Source: Phlebopus portentosus (taxonomy: Eukaryota > Basidiomycota > Agaricomycetes > Boletales > Boletinellaceae). From it: a stretch of DNA of 64,000 bases. The translations under genes and the position numbers were made by a program. The stretch lies in the NCBI GenBank assembly GCA_037892935.1, contig JAYXKI010000008.1, positions 744,001-808,000 on the forward strand, given 5' to 3'. Of the stretch, positions 35,437-47,823 are shown piece after piece; the stretch's first letter is position 1, and each line of letters starts with the position of its first letter. The notes under the pieces were generated by a model. That model worked only from the letters and a program-made list of their open reading frames with translations, ran no database searches and had not been told where the DNA came from.

Positions 35437-37745
35437 ATGTCCATTTCGCTCTTAGACGTCTCAGCTGTGGCCGCAGCCGTTGTATGTTTCGGTCTGCTAA
35501 GGTCATGGCGTAAACGTCGAGATAGGCTTCCCTTGCCTCCTGGTCCGAGGAGGTTGCCATTGATTGGTAATGCTCTTGATATGCCTCCGAAGGAAGAGTG
35601 GGAGGCTGCACGGAAGTGGGGCGAAAAATACGGTGAGACACGTGTCGTCGTTGCGAGTTTCTGAATGGACTGACTGACCGACCGAGTTGTCACTTTGGAT
35701 AGGACCCGTGGTCTATGTTGAAGTCTTTGGTCTCCCGTATATTTTCTTGAACTCGTACGAAGCGGCAGTTGACCTGCTCGAGAAACGCGGCTCGAATTAT
35801 TCTTCGAGACCGACGACCGTAATGTTTGAACTGTGAGTACATGATGACCACGTTCTTTGATCCTTGATGCTGAACCTTGTCTTGTTGTTTAGTGAAGGAT
35901 GGACTGACTGGTTCCCAGCTGTCCTGCCGTACGGCGACGAACTTAAGAGGTCACGGCAAATGCTGCATCAGTTTCTTCAGCCCTCTGCTGTGATTGATTA
36001 TGCGGATCTTCAAACGCAAGCAACGCACAGGATGCTGGAAGGGTTATTGAGGTCTCCAGATAAATATCCTGAACTTGTTCGACAGTAAGTGCTCGTTCGC
36101 ATGAATTCAAGATAGACCACTCATTCCGTCGCATTAGCTCTGCTGGCGAAATAATTATGATGATGACATATGGTCATAAAAGTGATTTCAATCCTCGTAC
36201 TCATACTCGTTTCTTGCACTCACGGAAGAAATAAAACTATTCCTTTTCAGTTTCGGAAAAGGATGATCCGTTCGTGGAGCTTGGAGAGAAGGGCATGGAG
36301 GCTTTTGCAGAGGCAGAAGGGTTTTTCCTTGTAAACGCAATACCTTGGTTGAAATATTTGCCCAGCTGGTTCCCAGGCACGGGCTTCCAGAAGATGGCGA
36401 AGGATGGGTATCAGCATTCAATGGCTATGTATAAGAAGCCGCACGAGATGACGAAGAAGAAACTGGTAAGTTGTAGTTATTTTATTGATTTTCTCTTCAG
36501 GATAGGAGGTAATGTACTAAGATGATGTGCGTTTAGAAAGAAGGGACTGCTGCGCCGTCGATGGCGAGTAAGTTGATGGAGGCGAATATGGGTACGGATG
36601 GGGTTGTGAAGGATGAGGCGTTGATCGCGAAGACGACAGGTGTCACGTACGGAGGTAAGCCTTCTTAGGATTTACCCTTCTCTTTTATTTATGAGGTGCT
36701 TCTTTTTTGCAGGCGGTGCCGATACGGTAGGTTTCATACATAGATAAGTTTCTACTCACTGATTCATTAAGTATAGACGGTCGCCGCAATGCTGACGTTC
36801 CTTCTCGCAATGGTGCTGTACCCTGATGTTCAGAAGCGTGCACAAGAAGAGTTGGATAGAGTTGTTGGGAAGAATAATCTTCCTTCGTTGGATGATCTTC
36901 CTAACTTGCCGTATGTCGAGGCGATATGCAAAGAATGTCTAAGGTGCGTGCAGTATGTTCATCGTGTCTGATTTGTAATCTGAAGTTTGGTCTATTTCTA
37001 GGTGGCAAGCTGTTGGGCCATTCGGTAGGGATGCACGGCCCATAGTTTTATACTGTTTGACTAAAGAGATAACTAGGTGTTGCACACATGGCAACCGAGG
37101 AAGATGAATATAACGGGTACTACATACCCGCGGGAGTGACGGTCCTTTCGAACATCTGGTATGTAATACCGTATGAGTTCCTTTCAAAATCTTTCGCGTT
37201 AATGTTTCGTCGTAGGGCTATGTGTAGAGACCCCGACGAATATGAGAATCCGGCTGAGTTCATTCCAGATCGCTGGTTGCCTGTAGCCGGAAAGAAGCCT
37301 CCTCTTGATATTCAGAAAGTGGCCTTTGGATTTGGAAGACGGTAAGCACGCAACTTATTTGGAATTACGCGGCGTTGCTGCTCACCTTCGTTATATGGAA
37401 TAGCATTTGTCCAGGACGGCACTTTGCTGACAACTCGGTAAGCACTCCATCAGTGGCAAGTGCGATGCTCATTCAACTGTGATTGTGAGAATAGGTCTTC
37501 ATTGGAGTCGCTTCTGTTCTTTCTGCATTTCACATCACAAAGGCGCTTGATCAGTATGGTCGGCCAATCACACCGGAAGTCGAATATACGCCGCACTTCA
37601 TTAGGTAAGCATACGCGTAGACAAGATCCAGAAATTCTGGATTGACGAGGAAACTAGGCATCCGAAACCGTTCAACTACGCTGTTTCTCCCCGCTCGGAA
37701 GATATTGTCAAGGCTATTCATCAGGCGGTCGAGTCTGCCAGGTAA
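35437..37745 (+). CDS. Cytochrome P450, CYP-1 (array member, intact)
   Basis: ER-anchored monooxygenase of the basidiomycete group usually labelled O-methylsterigmatocystin-oxidoreductase-like; family number not assignable here. ATG 35437: anchor SLLDVSAVAAAVVCFGLLRS, basic stop-transfer, then LPLPPGPRRLPLIGNALDMP. Further: SYEAAVDLLEKRGSNYSSRP, EIIMMMTYGHK, oxygen-binding I-helix GGGADT (about 36711-36726), ExxR as EAICKECLRW (about 36920), PERF-region FIPDRWLPVAG, haem loop FGFGRRICPGRHFADNS (about 37327-37437), and a tail ending IHQAVESAR. About a dozen exons, with the first junction at KYG|GTGAGA (35632/35633). No frame break. Closest in layout to CYP-2, its downstream neighbour. Confidence 0.93.
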
Positions 37746-38658
37746 TCGCGTAATTGTGATTTTTGGAAGGATTGATCACTTTATAACCTACTCTCTGCTG
37801 CTATTGGGTATTTCTGATAAGTTTTGGATATCTACGAATCGTTGCAAGCTAATCTTTACAACTGGAATGATAATCTATGCTACAGACTTGCGTGTCTTGA
37901 GTAGCAGGCGTGAGGGATGTTTAACATTCAACGTATGCTTAATGATTGGCAATCAGATCTCAAGGATGCCGATTCAAGCTCCGCTCGAAGAGTAATCGCG
38001 TCTCTAGTTTTAGTCATGTGCTCTTCACGGAAAAAAAGAGAAACGTTCGCGTTCGCTCACCCGTCCTCCAATTTTTCTTCCACCATGGTTTGCGATTTAG
38101 CTCATAGTCATGATGGAAACAATGATAACGGTTTGATATCAAGCTGATGCCGAACTAAGTTTGACCGCGATGCCACCTCGACCCGCGTTTAACGAGGACT
38201 TAAATCCGAAGCGGACCCTTAATCACCATCGTCGTTGTAAACACAAGCAGTGCTCATACTCGGTACATATGCACTGGAAGAGTTTGCTTAGAATTCTATG
38301 GCTTACAGCAATGTCCGTCGCTGCTGTTTCTCCGGACTTCCATAGTCCCATTAGTTTCACCAATTTTCCCGCCGTGGCCGTTTTCACCGAGTGGTCTGTA
38401 AGAGGGGTTTCAATGACCGTGTAGGTCCGAGACCGGATATCCGCTATTGCGAGCGATCAAGCTGGGTATCATCGCTTCAATATGGCTGAATGGAAGAAGA
38501 CGGAGCATTGGCTCTTCGATTCCCATGCATGACCTGCAAAGGCAATTGTCTGATCCTAATGGCGCTTTAAAATTAGCAGACCCGCCCGAGCGAAGATAAT
38601 ATAAAGTACGGGGGAACTTTGCTCTGTCGCTCTGGTTTCCGTCCATCATAACTTAACT
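37746..38658. other. Spacer CYP-1 / CYP-2
   Basis: No P450 remnant or other gene recognised. TATAAAG at 38600-38606 precedes CYP-2. Confidence 0.5.
38600..38606 (+). promoter_or_regulatory. TATA box, CYP-2
   Basis: TATAAAG about 53-59 bases upstream of the CYP-2 start. Confidence 0.5.
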
Positions 38659-40874
38659 ATGCCCTCTTATCTCGCCGATGCTGCGGCAGTTGTATGTGCC
38701 CTGGTATGCATAAAGCTGCTCCGCTCGTGGAGTAGAAACCGTAATAAGCCGCCGCTTCCGCCCGGTCCGAAGGGGCTGCCACTAATCGGCAACGTGCTCG
38801 ATATGCCCGAGGTGGAGGAATGGGAGGCGGTACGGAAATGGAGCGAGACTTACGGTGTGCATCAAAATGTGCATTGCCACGATGTCTAGCAAACTGACAT
38901 GTTATGCGCCAGGTCCCATTATCCATCTTAACATCTTTGGGACATCATACATCTTCTTAAATTCGTATGAGGCGGCGGTTGAGCTGTTTGAGAAACGTGG
39001 AGCAAAGTATTCGTCGAGGCCGAGAATGGTTATGATGGAACTGTATGTCCTTTCTTCCTCTATCCTTCATATCTTCTATGTCTTATGTCATCGTGTAGAG
39101 AGGGGTGGAGCAGCTGGCTTCCGGTCGTCATGTCCTACGGCGACATGGTTAGAAGATCGAGACAATTATTTCATCGTTTCTTGAGCCCAAGTGCGGTTGG
39201 GGATTACTACGAGCTGCAGGAGCAGTCAACACAGAGGATGCTTAAAAGGCTACTAAAGAATCCGGATAAATACTTTGAAATCTCCCGATAGTCAGTTTGT
39301 CTGTTTCCTAATACAGCGTATAGCAGCATCTCAATTGAATACAGCTTAGCGGGGGAAACAATCCTAATGGTGACATATGGTCATAAGGGTGCGGCATTCT
39401 TCATCTTGATACTATGTTTCGATAACATGATGGATTGTAGCTGCGGAGAAGGATGATGCACTGATTTTGCTCGCGGAGAAAGGCATGGACTCGTTCGCAG
39501 AGGCGGAAGGATTCTTCCTAGTAAATGCTTTTCCGTGGTTGCAATACCTACCGTCATGGCTCCCCGGCACAGGATTCAAGAAGATCGCGAGTAACGGATA
39601 CAAACGTTCAATGGCCATGTATCAAGAACCATATCAGATGACTAAGAAGAAGATAGTGCGTACAAGGAAGAGCGACTAGTACTTGTTCGCTTTGATTAAT
39701 ACTACTTTGCAGCAAGAAGGAACGGCTACGCCCTCAATGACGAGCAAGCTCTTGGAAGCGTATCAGACAAATGATCCGGTCATTGACAACGAATCATTAA
39801 TTCCAACTATCTCCGCTACTGCATACGCGGGTGCCTCTGACACGGTAGGTTTCATCATTCGAACAGTACCGCGATTTACTGATTCTTTCTTTTATGAAGA
39901 CCGTATCCACAATGCTGACATTCCTCCTTGCAATGGTGCTGCACCCCGATATACAACGACGAGCACAGGACGAAGTAGACAGAGTGGTCGGAAGAAACAA
40001 CCTTCCATCGTTCAAAGACCGGCCGAACCTGCCATACGTTGAAGCCGTGTGCAAGGAATGTATGAGGTATGGAAATTACTCGCCAATATGAATCTGTTGA
40101 TGAGATTAGACTATTCTGTGATTCAGATGGCAATGCGTCGCACCAATGGGTGAAATACGTCCTTTGTAACTATATACACGCATATCTGCTAAAAGAAGCT
40201 ACAGGCGTTGCGCATTCACCGGACGAGGATGACGAATACAATGGATACTTCATTCCTGCCGGAGCTACGGTACTTTGTAATGTCTGGTGAGCTGCTTTGG
40301 GCTTCCTGTCCAATACTCCGCTCTTAACCCATCGTGGTCGGGTCAAAACGAAAGGGCAATAACGAAGGATCCAAAGGTATACGAAGATCCAGACAAGTTC
40401 ATTCCAGAACGATGGCTACCAACGGAGGGAAAGGAGCCTCCTCTGGACATTGACAAGATAGCATTTGGCTTTGGAAGACGGCAAGTGTCCATATCTTTTA
40501 CTAGTATTATCGCAACTCATTCCTTTGGATCAGAATCTGCTCGGGAATGCACTTTGCGAACAATTCGGTAAGTTTCTATAGCGAAGGGGCTGGTGGTGGT
40601 ATCTTATCCTCTTGCCGTTTCCCAGATCTTCATTGGCATTGCATCTCTTCTCTCGGCATTCAACATATCCAAAGCTCTTGACGAACATGGGCAACCGATA
40701 ACTCCTAAAGTCGAATATACATCTCAATTTATCAGGTATCCTCTTCATTACATTTAGTCTGATACGGTGTCTTACCGAGTCTTCAGACACTGCAAACCGT
40801 TCAAGTATTCTCTAATCCCCCGGTCAGAAGAAATAGTGAAGGCCATTCACCAGGCAGTCGACGCTGCGAACTAA
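38659..40874 (+). CDS. Cytochrome P450, CYP-2 (array member, intact)
   Basis: ATG 38659: anchor YLADAAAVVCALVCIKLLRS, then PPLPPGPKGLPLIGNVLDMP. It shares exon pattern and wording with CYP-1 (SYEAAVELFEKRGAKYSSRP; FAEAEGFFLVNAFPWLQYLP), pointing to a direct duplication. I-helix AYAGASDT is continuous in one exon (39822-39842) where most siblings have an intron, and has Ser in place of Ala/Gly before Asp-Thr. ExxR as EAVCKECMRW. Haem loop FGFGRRICSGMHFANNS: the residue after Cys is Ser where all siblings have Pro, and Arg-His is Met-His, while the consensus FxxGxRxCxG still holds. Tail HCKPFKYSLIPRSEEIVKAI ends at 40874. Open throughout after splicing. Confidence 0.92.
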
Positions 40875-41393
40875 ACGAATGTCGAAAGCCTGCGTATTGG
40901 CGTTTGGCTCATACCGTATTCTCCTTCTGTTTACATGTACTTCGCAGAGACTCTATGAAAATTAATGCATCTGTCCTGTTGTGGACTCAATATATGTACC
41001 GGGACATGGTTTTGGACGTGTTCGACACATTTGCTGATGATTGCTCGGATATGGTTAACAATATGTATTAGATAGATAAAATACTAGTACAGGGCTTGCT
41101 ACTATTTAATAGCTGAAAACTAGACGGCACGTGAAGGGGGAAAATGGGCAACAGGCCCTAAAAACCCTAAGGCTGCTCATAAATTTTAATGAAAAAGTCG
41201 GCATTGTCAACTGCCCTATCAAATCGAAGAGCATGATCCAGAGTAGGTAATTCTCGACTGTAGAAGTGTTGGTAGCGTGTGGCTGCTAGGCGTGTGCACG
41301 TCGCGACCTGATGGTCAACTGAGTCGAGCCGGCCGTGCACTGGGCAGCGAAGTGGCCTGTATCTACTGTAGCGGAATAAAGTATTATCCATAC
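40875..41393. other. Spacer CYP-2 / tRNA-Glu
   Basis: No gene recognised. Confidence 0.5.
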
Positions 41394-41479
41394 TCGGATA
41401 TGGTGTAACGGCTAACATTGCCGCCTCTCATCAGCTTATATGGGCGCGGCAGCTCGGGGTTCGATTCCCCGTATCCGAA
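41394..41479 (+). tRNA. tRNA-Glu (CTC), with about 14-nt intron
   Basis: Acceptor stem TCGGATA/TATCCGA, D-arm GTGTAACGGCTAACA, anticodon stem GCCGC/GCGGC with loop CTCTCA and CTC at positions 34-36, T-arm CGGGG-TTCGATT-CCCCG. About 14 extra bases (starting TCAGCTTATATG) follow A37, the normal intron position. No CCA encoded. Confidence 0.9.
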
Positions 41480-43211
41480 TAAGACGAATTATTACATTGT
41501 TTTTACTGTCCTTTCCTTTCCCCTCCCCAATTTATCACTTATCATGCGCAAAATGATGTACATCTCACATTATTTGCTTGAAGTCGACTATACATGATTA
41601 CACATAATTTAACTTATTGCTCCTATCTATTTGGGTAGACGGGTGGCAGAACTTTTCAACACGATTATAGGCGTTGCGAGCAAAGACGGCAAGCTTTCCA
41701 CCATCCTATGGTTGAAACTCCGACACTCACCGGTTCGCGACACGCACACGTGTCATTCTAACTGCAACTTCACCTCGGCCGAGACCAAATAGAAGGACAA
41801 GTCTCGTGCAGATAAGTTACTTCGTCCAATTCTGTCTTCCCTGAAACAGACTTCTGGCAGAGCGTTTGCTCTGGTTCTCCGTTGATAAGATTCGTTTTTA
41901 GGAGAACTTACAGGTAAGCCTCAGAAAAAGACTTCAAGTTGCCATTGACGGAATTGAAAATCATATTCTAGAAATCTCCTCAAAGGAAAACAATACGCCT
42001 TTGCCATAATTGTCAGCTGATAGCAGTTTACCAAATTTACGACATTTAGGTCTTTCCCGACTATTCCGTTGGCGAAGTACTGGGCAAAGCAACCGAAGTG
42101 CTAGAGAGACAAGAAGCTATATTGGTTTCTTTGCGTGACCCTCCCTAGACTTTACTGGCAATTTTGATGGAATCCTTGCTCTAGGAGACTCTAGCGACTG
42201 CATCATCTTTGAGTCTTTCGCAAGGCAAATATGAAGGTGAACCAATTTTGCTCGAGGGAGCTTCCTACTAAACGGCTATTTGCGAAGGTGCATCAAAGGT
42301 CTGGAGTAGGTCCATATGAGACTCGCACCATTGACTCGACAAAGCATCGAAGGTAATCCCATTGCATTTACATCGGACCGGTCGAGGAAACACTTCAAGA
42401 ATAATGAGTGCAATCTCGCGGATCCAAATCGCTTTGGCTGAGGCAGACCTACTGTCTGGCAGTTCAGGTCTTGAATCTTGGAGTTTGCATGTTCGCCATG
42501 GAAAAGCAACTGGTCCTGTTATCAGTGAACATTTACGGAAGGCAGTAGATAAGTGGTTACAACTCCTGGAAAACAACAGAATGAATTTTCTGAGTGGGGA
42601 GCGGAGATGCGCGAACGGCGAGAACATCAGAAAATGACTCTTAAAACATGTGCGAACTTTAACTCATCTCATTTGGCATTCTCTGACCAAGTTCTAATTC
42701 AAAAAATACCTTATAGACATTGTCCTGTACGATATCCTGTATGTTCGACTCCTTCTTTCCGTGCCCGGAACGTGGCACCGCAACCATTCCCGCTTCCCGG
42801 AAACCGATGGATTAATTTCAAGAGTCTTACAGGCAATCAATTCAAGTTGGGAGAGTGCTCCATTGGTTCTTCCTGGCTAGGCCGCAGATACAGAAGGTGC
42901 GTTGTTTCATAATACATCTTTACGGAGTGATGGTCTGATTTAATCCGACTCCCCAGGCATGCCCCAAACGATGCCTTACAAGTGCCTCACTTCTTATTTG
43001 GACAGCCAAGGAGTTCGTACTTTCTAGAATGCTACAGCTGGATCTATTCTTCCATTGATTGGCTCTACAATTGTCTGAACAATTAAGCTCCCCCCAATGT
43101 CGCACAAAGTTTTACTAGATGTGAAACGTGCCATGGCTCCGTATAAAACCTGGGACTGGGAACAGGTTTCCTATCGAACCTGCTCGGGACCCCTCTCCTT
43201 GATATCTCCCC
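41480..43211. other. 1.7 kb spacer tRNA-Glu / CYP-3, no gene seen
   Basis: Open frames of 80-120 codons on both strands around 42268-42912 overlap each other and carry no family motif. TATAAAA at 43142-43148 precedes CYP-3. Confidence 0.4.
43142..43148 (+). promoter_or_regulatory. TATA box, CYP-3
   Basis: TATAAAA about 64-70 bases upstream of the CYP-3 start. Confidence 0.5.
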
Positions 43212-45563
43212 ATGCTTGCATCAATATTGTGCGCGATTGTTGTTGCATATGCTTCATTGTGTCTGCGATCGTGGCTGAAGCGTCGCACTCAGCATTCACC
43301 AGAGCATTGTTCTTTTCCGCCGGGACCGAAGGGACTTCCATTGGTCGGGAATATATTTGATATGCCCAGCTCTGAGGAATGGGTGAAGGCTCGTGAATGG
43401 GGTGAGAAGTATGGTGAGAGATGCAGCAGAAAACTATTGGGCATTAACTGACCTTCCTGGATCTGTAGGCGACCTTGTAATGGTTAAAAACTTCGGCACT
43501 AGGTATCTGTTTGTGAACTCTTATGAAGCGGCGTTCGACCTTCTCGAAAGGCGCGGCAACAAATATTCTTCGAGACCCGTAATTCCGATGTTTGAGCTGT
43601 GCGTAATGTTTATTGCATGCATGCTTATGTTTTACACCACTAAGCCTGTATACAGTGAGGAATGGACTTGGTTCACAGCAGTGATGCCATACGGCGAAGA
43701 GCATCGACACTCAAGACAGTTTCTTCACCAGTTCTTCCATCAAGCCGCCACTTCCCGATTCCATGAAGTACAAATGACATCTACGCATAAGCTTCTCCTG
43801 GCGATACTTGAAAATCCTGCCAAATTTGCTGAGCACCTGCATTAGTCTGTACATACGTTTCAATATCATGTCTCTCTCAGCTGACAAAAAGCGTCAAAGC
43901 TCTGCCGGAGAACTGATCATAAGGATCGGTTACGGATACCAAGGTCAGGTCAATTATTGGATGCCGATCTGATATATTCTGACGGTTCATATTAGCTAAA
44001 GCAAAGAACGATCCATACATTGAACTTGCCGAAAGGGCATTGCACGCCGCGACTGAAGCAGAAGGATTCTTCCTTGTCAATGCCCTCCCGATATGTAAGC
44101 ATATCTCCTGATTGCATACCGCATGCCCTTGACCTTGCAAAATCAGTAAAATATCTTCCAGAGTGGTTCCCAGGAGCTCACTTCTTGAATACTGCGAAAA
44201 TCGGACGTGAACTCTCACGGCAGATGCGTAGTAGGATTTTTGCAATGGCGAAGAAATTGATCGTATGGACAATTATCTCACAGAAACGACCTTATTCTGA
44301 TTGAGCTACTGCATTATTTTGCAGGAAAATGGGAAAGCTCTGACATCCATGACGAGCACGCTCTTGGAACAGAACACTGACATTGATGGACAAGTCACCC
44401 ACGAGGACCTCATCGTAAGAACAGTGGGTACCATATATATAGGTAATATTGTTTTGCCCGATCCGCAGTTCGATTTTGCTTACTTTATCGCGCAGCTGGG
44501 ACGGACACTGTACGTCAACTGTATACAGTGCCCAAATTCCAGTAACCCATGGTGACATTTTACTTTACTCAGACATCATCCGTTCTTGTGAAGTTCATTC
44601 AGGCCATGGTACTTTATCCTAAAACGATGCGACAAGGGCAGGCAGAATTAGACAAAGTAATCGGAATGGACACCTTGCCGACCATGGATGACCGACCGAA
44701 GCTGCCGTACATCAATGCAATCTGTAAGGAACTTCTCAGGTATATATAATTCAACTTTTCCGTTTGGTCAAGACCTCACTTCAGCCACGCAGATACCAGC
44801 CTACCGCACCGCTCGGTATGTCCCATGAGCTATCGTGTATGAGGTCTCTTCTCATATAATATGCGTATTCAAAGCTATTGCACACTATACAACTGAAGAC
44901 GACTACTATAATGGATTTTATATTCCAGCAGGCACTATAATTCTTCCTAACGTCTGGTGCGTATTAAAGGGCGCTTTATATCTGTGTATCAACCACTCAC
45001 TTTCTTCCCAGGGCTATGCTTATGGACCCTAAACATATCCGGAACCAGACAAATTCAAACCTGACCGTTGGCTCCCTTCTGATGGGGCCAAACAACCTCT
45101 GCAGTCGAACAAGATGGCATTTGGATTTGGCAGACGGTGATTGGCTGAATAGCTACATTTCCAGAAACATTACTAATGAATATCTGTGAAGTATCTGTCC
45201 GGGACGGCACTTCGCGGAAGATTCGGTTCGGAGCTTTCACCGAACAAAGTTATAGGTCCTAACTTCATTGCATGTCATTTCAGATCTTTATCCAGGTTGC
45301 GTCCATACTTGCCGTATTCGATATCCAGATGGCTGTCGACGCAAATGGTGATTCCATCGTCCCAAAAGAGGAGTATATATCGGCGTTCATAAGGTTCGTT
45401 GTGCCTCTGGACCAAAACTTACTTGTAATTGATGTTGTTACCTCAAAGGAAACCTATGCCATTCAAGTGTAAGATCACGCCACGTTCGGACAAGTCAGCA
45501 GAGCTTATTCAACGAGCGATTGAGTTAATCTCACCGGTACATGAGACCCCGAAGGCGAATTAG
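43212..45563 (+). pseudogene. Cytochrome P450, CYP-3, with one frame break
   Basis: ATG 43212: anchor LASILCAIVVAYASLCLRSW, then FPPGPKGLPLVGNIFDMP. All landmarks are present: SYEAAFDLLERRGNKYSSRP, LVNALPI/VKYLPEWFPGAHF, I-helix AGTDT (after the acceptor near 44500), ExxR INAICKELLRY (about 44720), DDYYNGFYIPAGTIILPNVW, haem loop FGFGRRICPGRHFAEDS, tail PFKCKITPRSDKSAELI ending at 45563. In the exon starting 45012 the frame AMLMDPKH must change by one base at about 45031-45036 to reach YPEPDKFKPDRWLPSDG; no intron fits. Without correction the protein loses the haem ligand. Either a lesion or an assembly deletion, so 'pseudogene' is provisional. Closest sibling: CYP-4. Confidence 0.75.
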
Positions 45564-46058
45564 AGTATTACAGATAATACGCCTAAGCGGAATTTTGACA
45601 AGAAATCATTGCTTTTCCACAGTGCTATTAAGATTATTTTCCCCTTCCTGGATTTTCATGAAATTACAAGCATGGTATATAGCTAATTTTGTGCAACATT
45701 CAAAGTCTTACTTTGAATAATTGAAATTCCCTAGGTGAAGTCATACGAGAACAAAAGCCTGGTTTGAATACACCGGAAAGTTGGATATGAAATCAAAAAT
45801 CTGTGGATGATGTACGGCCTTTCATTAGGGTTCAGGTGGTGGTAAATCATTTTACCCATAGCATTCGTCTTTGAGTCCCCTTATCTTGAAATGTAAATAT
45901 TTGCTTGATATTGCAGATACCGAAAAGACTGAAGCGAGGACATTATGTCCCGAATTCAAACTCCGAAACGCGTCAATCGACCCGCACGTGACTGCCTGTA
46001 TTGCTAAACCTAAACCGAAACCGGACCTCACTTAGCATATCATCGCATCGCTCAACGC
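45564..46058. other. Spacer CYP-3 / UPF3
   Basis: AT-rich, no gene seen; holds the UPF3 promoter. Confidence 0.5.
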
Positions 46059-47823
46059 ATGTTCACGATGGCCGCGACAGCAGAGCCGACTGGCAAGCAG
46101 AAGAACAAACCCCGGTCGGAGAAGAAGCCACAAGCCACACAGTCACCGGCACACGACAAACTCAAGACAATTGTTCGTCGTCTTCCACCTAATCTTCCTG
46201 AGGACGTCTTCTGGCAGAGCGTTCAACCATGGGTCACCGATGAGACTGTATCGTGGCGCGCCTTCTATCCAGGAAAAATTAGGAAAAAGTAAGCGGGACT
46301 GTTATGTACAAATGTTTTCAGACTCGATCGTTTGCCATGGGACAGACACAATGTTAACAAGGAGGACATGCCCTCTCGCGCTTATATCGCCTTTCGAACC
46401 GTAGAAAAATTGGCTACATTCAGCCAAGCGTATGATGGGCATATATTTCGTGATAAGACAGGTGGGTTATCCTGCATTATACTGCATATGATGACTGAAT
46501 GCCTTTAGGCAACGAATCTTTTGCTATTGTAGAATTCGCTCCTTTCCAAAAGGTCCCACCGGAAAAGCGTAAAGTGGATACAAGAATGGGGACAATCGAA
46601 CAAGGTAGCGAGCGAAACTATTTATCATCTCCGAGCTAAACCAACTTCGTTCAGATGATGACTTTAAATCCTTCCTCGCCTCTCTCAGTACTCCAACTTC
46701 CAAGCCCTCGGAGACTGAAACGATTGAGGCGCTTGGTGAGAAACCCTTGAATTCGTATCGTAGAAATGCTGATCTAACTCGTTATCGTATAGTCGCAGCC
46801 TCTCAGGCCCCCGAACAGCCAAAAACAACACCTTTATTGGAAGCGCTTCGTGCCGAGAAACAAGCGCAGCGGGATAAAGAAACAATCTTGAAGGCGCATG
46901 CGCATTATCGTGACCGAAACTTGGCCAAGGAAGAGCTAGGATCTCGGAAGAAAGGAAAGCAAGCTCAGGGAGCTCCGCCGGCTGAGCGTGACGAAGCATC
47001 CGCTGGTCCCGGGCAGGGTAAAAGGAACAGACGTGGGGGCAAGAAGGGTGATGCAAATGCCGGAGGTCCTGCTCAGAAGGCAAAGGCAAAGGAAGCTGCA
47101 ATAGCACCACCTACTAAAGTTCTTGTAAAGACTGCGGTGAAACAGGGTTCGCAACAAGACTCGGCGTCATCGGCGCCGTCAACCAAAGAGGCGGCTAAGG
47201 AACCGCCCCAGGAGCGGCGGGCACGCCCAGGGATCGGAACGCGCCAATTTGAAGTCGCATTGGCTGGTGCAGGAGTTTTACCGGGCGGTTCGGATCGCAA
47301 ATCTCGGCGTGAACGTGAACGCGAGAGGAAGTTGGGAGCTCCCGCAGAGTCAGTGGCAACAGCAGATAAGGGAAAGGACAAGGTTGAGAAGCCGTCGGCT
47401 CAGACTAGTCCAGGAAAAGAACGTTCGCGCGGTGGACGGAAACGCGGAGATAGCGCGAAGAGCCAGACGGGACCTACGATAACTAACGTGGTTGAATCTT
47501 TTGCAGGTAGGAACTTACTCGTATTGTAAATGTTCTGCTCAATCAGCTTCTTTCTGACTTCTGAAGGTCCGGTACCTACTATCCTTCCTCGGGGCGAAAA
47601 CCAACCAGGAATCCTAAGCCGTCCTGTACCAGCACTTACTGCAAAGGACGTACCAATATCGGAAGGTGTGCCTGGAGAGCCTGAATCAAGAGCCGCCACG
47701 GGCGGGCGGACGACGCCTGGAGAGGGCCGAGGTGAAGGTCATGGTGGGCGCCGCCGAGGTCGGGGAAGGAGTTTTCCCCGGGGTGCCGCCCCACCACCAG
47801 CGGTACGTGATCCTATGCGGTGA
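46059..47823 (+). CDS. UPF3: Nonsense-mediated decay factor UPF3
   Basis: Bridges the exon/ribosome surveillance machinery to UPF2. ATG 46059 (an internal Met at 46068 is also possible). SMG4/UPF3 domain: HDKLKTIVRRLPPNLPEDVF, WQSVQPWV, SWRAFYPGKIRKK, then after an intron with GTAAGC donor LDRLPWDRHNVNKEDMPSRA, YIAFRTVEKLATFSQAYDGH, IFRDKTG, and across the next intron NESFAIVEFAPFQKVPPEKR. This is the RRM-like fold that binds UPF2. The rest is a long basic, low-complexity tail (RRERERERKLG; GGRRRGRGRSFPRG) ending RDPMR at 47823. About six exons. It is the only protein gene inside the P450 array and has no functional tie to it. No frame break. Confidence 0.9.

Noticed and set aside
42268..42912. 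Overlapping frames of 90-120 codons between tRNA-Glu and CYP-3
   Set aside because: Both strands are open over the same bases and neither shows a conserved motif; not supportable as a gene or P450 relic.
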